Below are positions 44,623 to 52,624 of a stretch of DNA of 64,000 nt, piece by piece. Both the position numbers and the translations under genes were made by a program. This stretch comes from Pseudoduganella flava. GTDB lineage: Bacteria; Pseudomonadota; Gammaproteobacteria; Burkholderiales; Burkholderiaceae_D. The notes under the pieces are model-generated. The model searched no databases. It saw only the letters and a program-made list of their open reading frames with translations, and was not told where the DNA came from. Positions within the stretch are counted from its first letter, which is position 1. The number at the start of each line of letters is the position of its first letter. The stretch spans positions 124,001 through 188,000 of the forward strand of contig NZ_VLKW01000013.1 in NCBI RefSeq assembly GCF_007830495.1, given 5' to 3'.

Positions 44623-46464
44623 ATGAGTCGCTACGCTATCGGCATCGACCTGGGCACGACGCACAGCGCGTTGTCCTATGTGGACCTGACGGCCAGCGAC
44701 GGCGAGAAGACGCAGCAAGCCGTGTTGAACGTGCCGCAGCTGACGGCACCGGGCACGGTGGAAGAGCTGCCGCTGCTGCCATCGTTCCTGTACCTGCCGC
44801 ACCCCGACGAACTGGCGCCGGGCGAACTGGCCCTGCCCTGGAGCACGTCCGGCGAACAGGCGATTGCCGGCGAGATGGCGCGCAGCCGCGGCGCCACGAC
44901 CCCGATCCGCCTCGTGTCGAGCGCCAAGAGCTGGCTGTGCCACCCCGGCGTGGACCGCCGCGCCGCGATCCTGCCGAACGACGCGCCGGAAGAAGTCACG
45001 CGCGTCTCGCCGCTGGACGCTTCAACGCGCTACCTGAACCACCTGCGCCAGGCCTGGGATGCGGCGCATCCGGAAGCGCCGTTCGCGCAGCAGGCCGTGA
45101 CGGTGACGATCCCCGCATCGTTCGACCCGGCCGCCCGCGAACTGACGGCCGAAGCGGCGCGTGCCGCCGGCTATGACGCCGTCACCCTGCTCGAAGAACC
45201 GCAGGCAGCGCTGTACAGCTGGATCCAGGGCAGCGAAGGCCGCTGGCGCAAGGAAGTCAAGCCGGGCGACATCATCCTCGTCGTCGACGTGGGCGGCGGC
45301 ACCAGCGACTTCTCGCTGATCGCGATCCTGGAACGCGATGGCGTGCTGGAACCGCACCGCGTCGCCGTCGGCGACCACATCCTGCTGGGCGGCGACAATA
45401 TGGACCTGGCGCTGGCCCACCTGGTCGCGCGCAAGCTGGCGCAGAACAGCACGCAGCTGGACGCATGGCAGCTGCGCGCGCTGACGTACGGCTGCCGCGC
45501 GGCAAAGGAAAACCTGCTGGCCGACGCCAGCGCGGAATCGTGGCCGATCGTCGTGCCGAGCCGCGGCTCGAAGCTGATCGGCGGCTCGATCCGCACGGAG
45601 CTGACGCGCGCCGAGGTGACGGCCTTCATCACGGACGGCTTCTTCCCGAAAGTGGAAGCTTCCGCACGCCCCGCCGTGCGCACCCGTGCCGGCCTGACGC
45701 AACTGGGCCTGCCGTATGCGCAGGACGCTGCGATCACGCGCCACCTGGCCGCCTTCCTGGGCCGCCAGAAGGATGCAACGGCCGAACTGCCGGGCTTTGC
45801 GGAACGCCACAACCCGGCCCACACGTTCCTGTACCCAAGTGCCGTGCTGTTCAACGGCGGCGTGTTCAAGTCCGCGTTGCTGGCGCAGCGCGTGATGGAT
45901 ACGCTCAACGACTGGCTGTACATGGAAGGCGCGCCAGCCGCACGCATGCTGGGCGGCGCGGACCTCGACCTCGCCGTCGCGCGCGGCGCCGCCTACTACA
46001 GCTACGTGCGGCGCGGTGCCGGCGTGCGCATTCGCGGCGGCACGGCGCGCTCGTACTACGTGGGCGTCGAATCATCGATGCCGGCGATCCCCGGCATGGA
46101 GCCGCCGATCCAGGCGCTGTGCGTGGCGCCGTTCGGCATGGAGGAAGGCAGCGAGCTGGAACTGCCGGGCCAGGAGTTCGGCCTCGTCGTCGGCGAACCG
46201 GTGCACTTCCGCTTCTTCGGCTCGTCCACGCGCCGGCAGGACCAGAGCGGCGACGTGCTGGACTTCTGGGGCCCGGACGAATTGATCGAGCTGAACGAGA
46301 TCCAGGCCACGCTGTCGCCGGAAGGCCGGCAGGCGGGCGACGTGGTGCAGGTGCGCCTGCATGCGCGCGCCACCGAAGCGGGCACGCTCGAACTGCTGGC
46401 CGTGGCCAATGACGGCCAGCGCTGGAAGGTCGAGTTCGACGTGCGCGCCGTCGAGGGGCAATGA
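44623..46464 (+). CDS. Hsp70 family chaperone (short, atypical)
   Basis: About 613 residues. Nucleotide-binding motifs are intact: AIGIDLGTTHSALSYVDL, LVVDVGGGTSDFSLI, and the nucleotide-closing region VLFNGGVFKS. The C-terminal part is beta-rich but lacks the standard DnaK lid helices and EEVD tail. It is thus one of the atypical Hsp70s found with DUF2760. A GTG at 44605 overlapping the previous stop could add six residues; the ATG at 44623 gives the usual sequence start. Overlaps the next Hsp70 by four bases. Confidence 0.9.
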   Translation: MSRYAIGIDLGTTHSALSYVDLTASDGEKTQQAVLNVPQLTAPGTVEELPLLPSFLYLPHPDELAPGELALPWSTSGEQAIAGEMARSRGATTPIRLVSSAKSWLCHPGVDRRAAILPNDAPEEVTRVSPLDASTRYLNHLRQAWDAAHPEAPFAQQAVTVTIPASFDPAARELTAEAARAAGYDAVTLLEEPQAALYSWIQGSEGRWRKEVKPGDIILVVDVGGGTSDFSLIAILERDGVLEPHRVAVGDHILLGGDNMDLALAHLVARKLAQNSTQLDAWQLRALTYGCRAAKENLLADASAESWPIVVPSRGSKLIGGSIRTELTRAEVTAFITDGFFPKVEASARPAVRTRAGLTQLGLPYAQDAAITRHLAAFLGRQKDATAELPGFAERHNPAHTFLYPSAVLFNGGVFKSALLAQRVMDTLNDWLYMEGAPAARMLGGADLDLAVARGAAYYSYVRRGAGVRIRGGTARSYYVGVESSMPAIPGMEPPIQALCVAPFGMEEGSELELPGQEFGLVVGEPVHFRFFGSSTRRQDQSGDVLDFWGPDELIELNEIQATLSPEGRQAGDVVQVRLHARATEAGTLELLAVANDGQRWKVEFDVRAVEGQ

Positions 46465-49256
46465 CGCCTTACCTGGTCGGCATCGATCTCGGCACCACGA
46501 ACACGGTGCTGGCCTATGCGGCGCCCGGCAGCACCGAAGTCCGCCTGTTCGACATCGAGCAGCTGACCGCGCCGGGCGAGGTGCATGGCGCACTGCTGCT
46601 GCCGTCCGCCCGCTACCATCCCGCACCGGGCGAGCTGGCGCCCGGCGAACTGCAACTGCCGTGGCCACGCGGCGATGAAGACGTCGTCATCGGGCGCCTC
46701 GCCCGCACGCTCGGCGCGCAAGTGCCCGGCCGCCTCGTCACCAGCGCCAAGAGCTGGCTGTCGCACCCGGGCGTCGACCGCACCGCGCCGATCCTGCCAT
46801 GGGGCGCCGATGAAGGCGTGCCGAAGGTGTCGCCGGTGGCCGCCAGCGCCAGCTACCTGGCGCACCTGCGCGATGCGTGGAATGCCCGCTTCCCATCCCA
46901 TCCGCTGGAACGGCAGCAGGTCGTGCTGACAATTCCCGCGTCGTTCGACGAAGGCGCGCGGGCGCTGACGCTGGAAGCCGCAAAGCTGGCCGGGCTGGGC
47001 ACATTGCGCCTGCTGGAAGAACCGCAGGCCGCCCTGTACGACTGGCTGTACCGCCACCGCGCGAACCTTGCAGGCGAACTGGCTGACACGCGCCTCGTGC
47101 TTGTCGCGGACGTCGGCGGCGGCACCACCGATTTCTCGCTGGTGCAGGTGACGGTGGAGCATGGCGAGCCGGTGCTGGAGCGGATCGGCGTCGGCAACCA
47201 CCTGATCCTCGGCGGCGACAATATGGACCTGGCGCTGGCCCACCTGGCCGAAACGCGCCTCGGCCCGCCGGACGGCCAGCAACGGCTGTCCGCCGGCCGG
47301 CTGGCCCAGTTGACGGAACGGTGCCGCGCCGCGAAGGAACAGCTGCTCGATCCGAATGGCCCGGAACAGGCCACAGTGACGTTGCTGGGCAGCGGCTCGA
47401 AACTGATCGGCGGCAGCCGCTCCGTCACGCTGACGCGCGCCGACGTCGCGCAGGTCGTCGTCGACGGCTTCTTCCCGCTGAACGCCGAACGGCTCGACGC
47501 CCGCCGCGCCCGCGCCGGCATCGTCGAATTCGGCCTGCCGTATGCCAGCGATCCGGCCGTCACGCGTCACCTCGCCGGCTTCCTGCGCCAGCATGCGCAA
47601 GCGGCGCGTGCCGCGCTGGGCACCGACGCCGAGCTGCCCGTGCCGGATACGCTGCTGCTGAACGGCGGTGTGTTCCGCGCCGGCGCGCTGGCGCAGCGGC
47701 TCACCGACACACTGGCCGGCTGGCGCAAGGAGGAGGTGCCTCGCTCGCCACGCGTGCTGCACAACGATAACCCTGACGTGGCGGTGGCCCGCGGCGCCGT
47801 CGCCTACGCGCTGTCGCGGCAAGGTCTCGCACCGTCGATTGCCGGCGGTTCGGCGCGCAGCTACTACCTGCTGCTCGATGGCGACAAGTCGCCCGGCGTG
47901 GCGCGCCGCGCCGTCTGCATCCTGCCGCGCGGCGCGCAGCCGGGCCGCGAAGTGACCTTGGCCGACCGCACGTTCGCGCTGCGGCTGGGCCGTCCGGTGC
48001 GCTTCCACCTCGTGTCGACGGTGGCCGACCTGCGCCATGGTGCCGGCGACCTGGCCGACCTGGATCCGGCCGACTTCGTCGCACTGCCGCCGATCGCCAC
48101 GGTGCTGGAAAGCGACGTGCGCAAGGAGATCCCGGTGCGCCTGGCTACGGCGTTGTCCGAGGTCGGCACGCTGGAAGTGCATTGCGTGGACGAGGCCAGC
48201 GGCCGGCGCTGGCTGCTGGAATTCCAGCTGCGCGGCGAGGACGACACGGCGCAGCCGGACGAGGAACCGCCGCCGCCCCGCTTCCCCGACGCCGTCGAGA
48301 AGATCGACCGCATCTTCGGCACGCGGGCGCTGCAGGTCGACAGCCGCGAAGTGCGGCAATTGCGCGGCCAGCTCGAACACCTGCTGGGCAGCCGCGAACG
48401 CTGGAGCACGCCGCTGCTGCGCCGCCTGTTCGACGCGCTGATGCAGCGTGCGAAAGGCCGGCGCCGTTCGCCCGAGCACGAACGCGTGTGGCTCAACCTC
48501 GCCGGCTGGTGCCTGCGGCCCGGCTTCGGTGCCCCGCTGGACGACTGGCGCATCGGCCAGCTGTGGGCGCTGTTCGAAGCGGGTGCTCAATACTTCAAGG
48601 ACAGCCAGGTACGCGCCGAGTGGTGGACGTTGTGGCGCCGCGTGGCAGGTGGCCTGGCCACCGATGCGCAACTGCGGCTGCTGGACGACTTCGCGTTCAA
48701 CCTGCAGGCCGATGCCGCCGAGCGGGGCAAGCGGCCCGCCACCCTGGTCGACGGCAGCGAGGAAGACATGCTGCGCCTGGGCGCGTCGCTGGAACGCATC
48801 CCGTCGGCCTACAAGGCGGAGATCGGCAACTGGATGGTCGGGACGATCGTCAAGCTGCCCACGTCCGGCCCGAAATTCGACGCGAAGGCGGCGGCCAGCT
48901 TCACCCGCTACCTGTGGGCGCTGGGCCGCGTCGGCGCGCGCCAGCCGTTCCACGGCAGCGCGCACGAGGTGGCGCCCGTCGCCGCCGTCGAAGCATGGCT
49001 GGCGGCGATCCTGAAGCTGGACTGGAAGAAGATCGAACCGGCCGGCTTCGCCGCGGCGCACCTGGCGCGGATGACGGGCGACCGCTCGCGCGACATCGAT
49101 CCAGTGCTGCGCGACGAGGTGCTGCGCCGCCTGGCCGCGGCCAATGCGCCGCCGACGTGGAGCGCGATGGTGCGCGACGTCGTCGAACTCGACCAGGCCA
49201 GCGAACAGCGCATGTTCGGCGACGCGCTGCCGCCCGGCCTAAAGCTGATCAGCTGA
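46461..49256 (+). CDS. Hsp70 family protein with DUF3731 C-terminal region
   Basis: A 931-residue protein. Its Hsp70 ATPase domain has [34 protein letters not shown] and LLLNGGVFRAG. A beta domain follows to about residue 590, then an added helical region of some 340 residues characteristic of DUF3731. It is clearly paralogous to the preceding chaperone through shared blocks (QLTAPGEV; PGELAPGEL; SAKSWLSHPGVDR; LLGGDNMDLALAHL-type), so the pair probably arose by duplication. Its 3' end overlaps the convergent DTW gene by 18 bases. Confidence 0.92.
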   Translation: MTPYLVGIDLGTTNTVLAYAAPGSTEVRLFDIEQLTAPGEVHGALLLPSARYHPAPGELAPGELQLPWPRGDEDVVIGRLARTLGAQVPGRLVTSAKSWLSHPGVDRTAPILPWGADEGVPKVSPVAASASYLAHLRDAWNARFPSHPLERQQVVLTIPASFDEGARALTLEAAKLAGLGTLRLLEEPQAALYDWLYRHRANLAGELADTRLVLVADVGGGTTDFSLVQVTVEHGEPVLERIGVGNHLILGGDNMDLALAHLAETRLGPPDGQQRLSAGRLAQLTERCRAAKEQLLDPNGPEQATVTLLGSGSKLIGGSRSVTLTRADVAQVVVDGFFPLNAERLDARRARAGIVEFGLPYASDPAVTRHLAGFLRQHAQAARAALGTDAELPVPDTLLLNGGVFRAGALAQRLTDTLAGWRKEEVPRSPRVLHNDNPDVAVARGAVAYALSRQGLAPSIAGGSARSYYLLLDGDKSPGVARRAVCILPRGAQPGREVTLADRTFALRLGRPVRFHLVSTVADLRHGAGDLADLDPADFVALPPIATVLESDVRKEIPVRLATALSEVGTLEVHCVDEASGRRWLLEFQLRGEDDTAQPDEEPPPPRFPDAVEKIDRIFGTRALQVDSREVRQLRGQLEHLLGSRERWSTPLLRRLFDALMQRAKGRRRSPEHERVWLNLAGWCLRPGFGAPLDDWRIGQLWALFEAGAQYFKDSQVRAEWWTLWRRVAGGLATDAQLRLLDDFAFNLQADAAERGKRPATLVDGSEEDMLRLGASLERIPSAYKAEIGNWMVGTIVKLPTSGPKFDAKAAASFTRYLWALGRVGARQPFHGSAHEVAPVAAVEAWLAAILKLDWKKIEPAGFAAAHLARMTGDRSRDIDPVLRDEVLRRLAAANAPPTWSAMVRDVVELDQASEQRMFGDALPPGLKLIS

Positions 49257-49859
49257 TCGATCGGCTGAAGGCGCGCGGTGCAGCGCCTCGGTGGCCTGCA
49301 CCTGCCCGACGAATCCATCGAACGCATCGATCAGCGGCGCATAGCGCGCCGCATCGTTCTCCAGCTGGGCCAGCGCATACGCCGTCGCTTCCAGCGTGGA
49401 CAGCTGGCCCGGCTTGTGCGCCTTGCGGATCAGGTAGTGCGACGCCGGCACGTCGCGCAACGCGAGGCGCGGCAATGCGCGCAGCGCGGGATTCAGGTGC
49501 AGCATCTTGCGGCTTTTGCGCCACGTGGCATCGAGCACGACGAGCAGCACGTCCGCGCCCGGCGCCGGGTCGAACGTGGCTGCCGGCGCATCGGGGGTGT
49601 CGGGGTACAGCAGCACGGGCCGGCGCGGCCCGGCCAGCAGCGCGGCCAGCTGTTCTTCCGTGAAGGTTTCGCCGACGGCCAGCGTGCTGCCCGGCAGGCA
49701 CAGATGCAACAGGCGCGCGCTGTTCTTCGCGTTCGCCACTTCCAGCGGGTGTTGCAGGATCAGCACACGGGTGGCGCCGGCGACCGGCTGGACCCAGCGG
49801 CAGATGCAGGCGCTGGCCGCGCGCAGGCAGGTGGCGCACGTGGCGCGTTTGACGTTCAT
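49239..49859 (-). CDS. DTW-domain tRNA-uridine aminocarboxypropyltransferase
   Basis: A 206-residue protein of the TapT/YfiP family that puts a 3-amino-3-carboxypropyl group from SAM on tRNA uridine (acp3U). Zinc-type Cys lie in CATCLRAASACICRW. The motif that names the family reads LDATWRKSRKML, and the SAM-binding segment reads LSTLEATAYAL. It is alone on its strand, convergent with the Hsp70 gene. Confidence 0.9.
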   Translation of the reverse strand: MNVKRATCATCLRAASACICRWVQPVAGATRVLILQHPLEVANAKNSARLLHLCLPGSTLAVGETFTEEQLAALLAGPRRPVLLYPDTPDAPAATFDPAPGADVLLVVLDATWRKSRKMLHLNPALRALPRLALRDVPASHYLIRKAHKPGQLSTLEATAYALAQLENDAARYAPLIDAFDGFVGQVQATEALHRAPSADRSADQL

Positions 49860-49902
49860 GCCCGCATTGTAGCCGCCGCCCGGCAGCGCCGGGCAAGCGC
49901 CG

Positions 49903-51492
49903 TCAGGCGGCGCTCAGCGCGAGGCGATGATCCTCGCGGCGGCGGTGCGGCGGCTGCGTGTCGAGCCGGAAGACGGCCACCGCATCGGCCAGCCGCGCCG
50001 ACTGTTCCTGCATCGCCTCGGCCGCCGCGGCAGCCTCCTCGACCAGCGCAGCGTTCTGTTGCGTGACCTGGTCCATCTGCGTGATCGCCACGTTCACCTG
50101 CTCGATGCCACTTTGCTGCTGGGCGCTGGCATCGGCGATCTGGCTCATGATCTGCGTGACGCGGTCGATCGCGCCGACGATGTCGCCCATCGTCGCGCCC
50201 GCGCGGTCGGCCAGCGCCGTACCGGCCTGCACCTTCTGCACCGAATCGCCGATCAGTTCCTTGATCTCCTTCGCCGCGGCGGCCGAGCGGCCCGCCAACG
50301 CGCGCACTTCGGAGGCGACGACGGCGAAGCCGCGGCCCTGCTCGCCGGCCCGCGCCGCTTCCACGGCCGCGTTCAGCGCCAGGATATTGGTCTGGAAGGC
50401 GATGCTGTCGATGACGGAGATGATGTCGACGATACGGCTGGACGACGCGTTGATTTCCTCCATCGTGCGCACGACATCGGCGACGACCGCACCGCCCTGC
50501 CCCGCGATGCTGGCCGCACCATCGGCCAGCTCGCGCGCGTGGCGGGCATTGTCCGCGTTCGAACGCACGGCCGACGTCAGTTCGTCCATCGTTGCCGCCG
50601 TGTGCTGCAGCGACGTGGCCTGCTGCTCGGTGCGCGACGACAGGTCCAGGTTGCCGGCCGCGATCTCGGACGACGCCGTGGTGATCGTCTCGGTGCCGTT
50701 GCGCACCTGGCCCACGATCGTCATCAGGCTGCCGTTCATCTTCTGCAATGCGCGCATCAGCTGGCCCGTTTCATCGCTGCTGCCGACGTCGATATCGCTC
50801 GTCAGGTCGCCCGATGATACGTTCTCGGCCACGCGCACGGCCTGGCGCAGCGGTTCGGTGATCGTGCGCGTGATGCGCCATGCCAGCAGCACGCCGATGA
50901 CGATCGCGCTGACGCCCAGTGCGATCAGCAGGTTGCGGCCCGATTCGTAATTGCCATGGATTTCGATGGCCGTCGCGTCGAGGGCGTCCTGCTGCGTTTT
51001 CAGCAAGCTTGCCAGCGCGGCCAGGTAGGCCTCGCGAGTCGTGTTCAGGTCACCCGCGTAGATGCGCTGCGCGGCCGCCATGTCGCCGCCGGATTTCGCC
51101 GTCAGCATCGTCTTCCGCGTGCCCGTGTAGTTCTTGCGGGCCGCCATGACGGCCGCGTGGCCGCGGCGCGAGGCGTCATCCGAGAGCGTACTGCCCAGCA
51201 GGTCCTGGATCTCGGTGGCGCGCTTCGACGACGCGGCCATCGTGGCCTCGATCGCCTTCTGGTCGGCCGGATCGGTCGCGTGGAAGGCGGCGATCGTGCG
51301 CGCCGCATTCACTTCGATGATCTTGTTCCACTCGGCCATCAGGCGCTCGTTGTGCACCCGCTGGTCCACCAGTTCCTGCGTCAGCCGGCTGGCGCTCTGC
51401 ATGCGCAGCACGCCGATCGCGGTCATCGCCGCCAACAACACGAGCACCACCGCGAAGCCAAGACCCAGCCGCGTTCCGATCCGCACGTTCAT
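49903..51492 (-). CDS. Methyl-accepting chemotaxis protein
   Basis: A 529-residue chemoreceptor. A membrane segment at about residues 10-30 precedes a four-helix-bundle periplasmic sensor (LTQELVDQRVHNERLMAEWNKIIEVNAARTIAAF) of roughly 155 residues. A second segment lies near 190-208, then HAMP, then the signalling domain whose tip reads IDSIAFQTNILALNAAVEAARAGEQGRGFAVVASEVRAL. No CheB/CheR-docking pentapeptide is visible at the C-terminus. It is monocistronic and next to the T6SS cluster but probably unrelated to it. Confidence 0.93.
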   Translation of the reverse strand: MNVRIGTRLGLGFAVVLVLLAAMTAIGVLRMQSASRLTQELVDQRVHNERLMAEWNKIIEVNAARTIAAFHATDPADQKAIEATMAASSKRATEIQDLLGSTLSDDASRRGHAAVMAARKNYTGTRKTMLTAKSGGDMAAAQRIYAGDLNTTREAYLAALASLLKTQQDALDATAIEIHGNYESGRNLLIALGVSAIVIGVLLAWRITRTITEPLRQAVRVAENVSSGDLTSDIDVGSSDETGQLMRALQKMNGSLMTIVGQVRNGTETITTASSEIAAGNLDLSSRTEQQATSLQHTAATMDELTSAVRSNADNARHARELADGAASIAGQGGAVVADVVRTMEEINASSSRIVDIISVIDSIAFQTNILALNAAVEAARAGEQGRGFAVVASEVRALAGRSAAAAKEIKELIGDSVQKVQAGTALADRAGATMGDIVGAIDRVTQIMSQIADASAQQQSGIEQVNVAITQMDQVTQQNAALVEEAAAAAEAMQEQSARLADAVAVFRLDTQPPHRRREDHRLALSAA

Positions 51493-51572
51493 AATTGCTC
51501 CTAAGCATTACTCCCTTGGAGCCAGTCTGCCCACAATGCAGAGAGAATGCAAGCGGAACGCGGCGCTTTGTT

Positions 51573-52613
51573 TCAGCTCTCCGACACCGGCGCCACAGTG
51601 CCCAGCAGCTCGTCGAGCTGGGCCAGCTGACCGGGGTCCTTGACGACGGCGCGCAGCCATTGATGAAGTGGCATGCCGGCCCACTCGGCGGCCTTGTCGG
51701 CCAGATAAGCCACGGGGCTGTGCGGCTCGGTGCGGCGGAAGTACTCGGCCACCTTGCGCAGCTGCTCGATCGCCTGCTGGCGCGACGCGATGGTGCCGTC
51801 GCCCCGTGCGCTCGGCTGCGCGGTCGGAACGGCCGCCACATCGCCCGCATTGCCTGCGACGGCGGCCGGCGCGGCGGGCGCCAGCAGGCCGATGAAATCG
51901 ATCGCGTGCTGCACCGCTTCGCGCGCGGCGCCGAAGCTGGGGCCGTCGACACCCAGCCGGTTGTCCACCGCCTGTTCCAGCGTCTGCAGCGCCTGCAGGC
52001 AGTAGCGCGCGTCGGCCAGCAACGTGGCGTTGAACCCTTCCGAGTTGCGGCGCCGGCGCGCGTCGAGTTCCTCGACCGTCGGGCCGTCGGCCGTGGGACG
52101 GTTGCCCCATTCGTCCACATCCGGCACGTTGGCGGCCCGCTGCCGGGCCGCGTCGAAATCGGCCAGCGACACGCTGCCGTCTTCCGTCAGCGGGATTTCC
52201 TTGACCAGCTGCGGCGACCGGGTCAGCAGCCAGAACAGGTTGCCGATGCGCTGCTCCTGGTCGCCATCTTCGGCGCACGGGTACAGGCCGTCCCAGAAGC
52301 GCTCGCACAGGCGCGCCAGCAGCGTGTAGCCGTCGCCCAGGCCGCGGAAGTGACGCGTCTTCGCGTGCGCCTCGGCGAGCCAGACGGCCAGGCGCAGGTC
52401 CTTGCTGCGCTGGCGGATCAGGCGTTCGCAATGCGTGGCCACGAACGGCCAGTCGGCCTGCTTGACCGTCTCGACCCATTCGCCCTGGTCCAGCGCGGGG
52501 TCGTCGTGGCGGCGGGCATTGGCGATGGTGTCCACTTCGGCGGAAAAGCCCAGGTCTTCGCCGCAGGCCTGGGTGACGCTGATCGGAACGAGCAGCTGGT
52601 CGATATCGAGCAT
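51573..52613 (-). CDS. tssA: Type VI secretion protein TssA
   Basis: A 346-residue baseplate or sheath-priming protein. The N-terminal ImpA domain (LLVPISVTQACGEDLGFSAEVDTIANARRHDDPALDQGEW; LAVWLAEAHAKTRHFRGLGDGYTLLARLCERFWDGLYP) is typical. The C-terminal part is short (RKVAEYFRRTEPHSPVAYLADKAAEWAGMPLHQWLRAVVKD), consistent with the smaller TssA class. Last gene of the minus-strand T6SS unit, 11 bases after tssH. Confidence 0.93.
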   Translation of the reverse strand: MLDIDQLLVPISVTQACGEDLGFSAEVDTIANARRHDDPALDQGEWVETVKQADWPFVATHCERLIRQRSKDLRLAVWLAEAHAKTRHFRGLGDGYTLLARLCERFWDGLYPCAEDGDQEQRIGNLFWLLTRSPQLVKEIPLTEDGSVSLADFDAARQRAANVPDVDEWGNRPTADGPTVEELDARRRRNSEGFNATLLADARYCLQALQTLEQAVDNRLGVDGPSFGAAREAVQHAIDFIGLLAPAAPAAVAGNAGDVAAVPTAQPSARGDGTIASRQQAIEQLRKVAEYFRRTEPHSPVAYLADKAAEWAGMPLHQWLRAVVKDPGQLAQLDELLGTVAPVSES

Positions 52614-52624
52614 GGTTCTCTCCT

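Noticed and set aside
46056-49061. Very long open frame antisense to the second Hsp70 gene; similar long antisense frames oppose leuA, tssH, ilvB and pnp
   Set aside because: High-GC codon bias leaves the opposite strand free of stops. The translations are rich in Arg, Ala, His and Gln, show no motifs, and the real genes on the other strand are certain.
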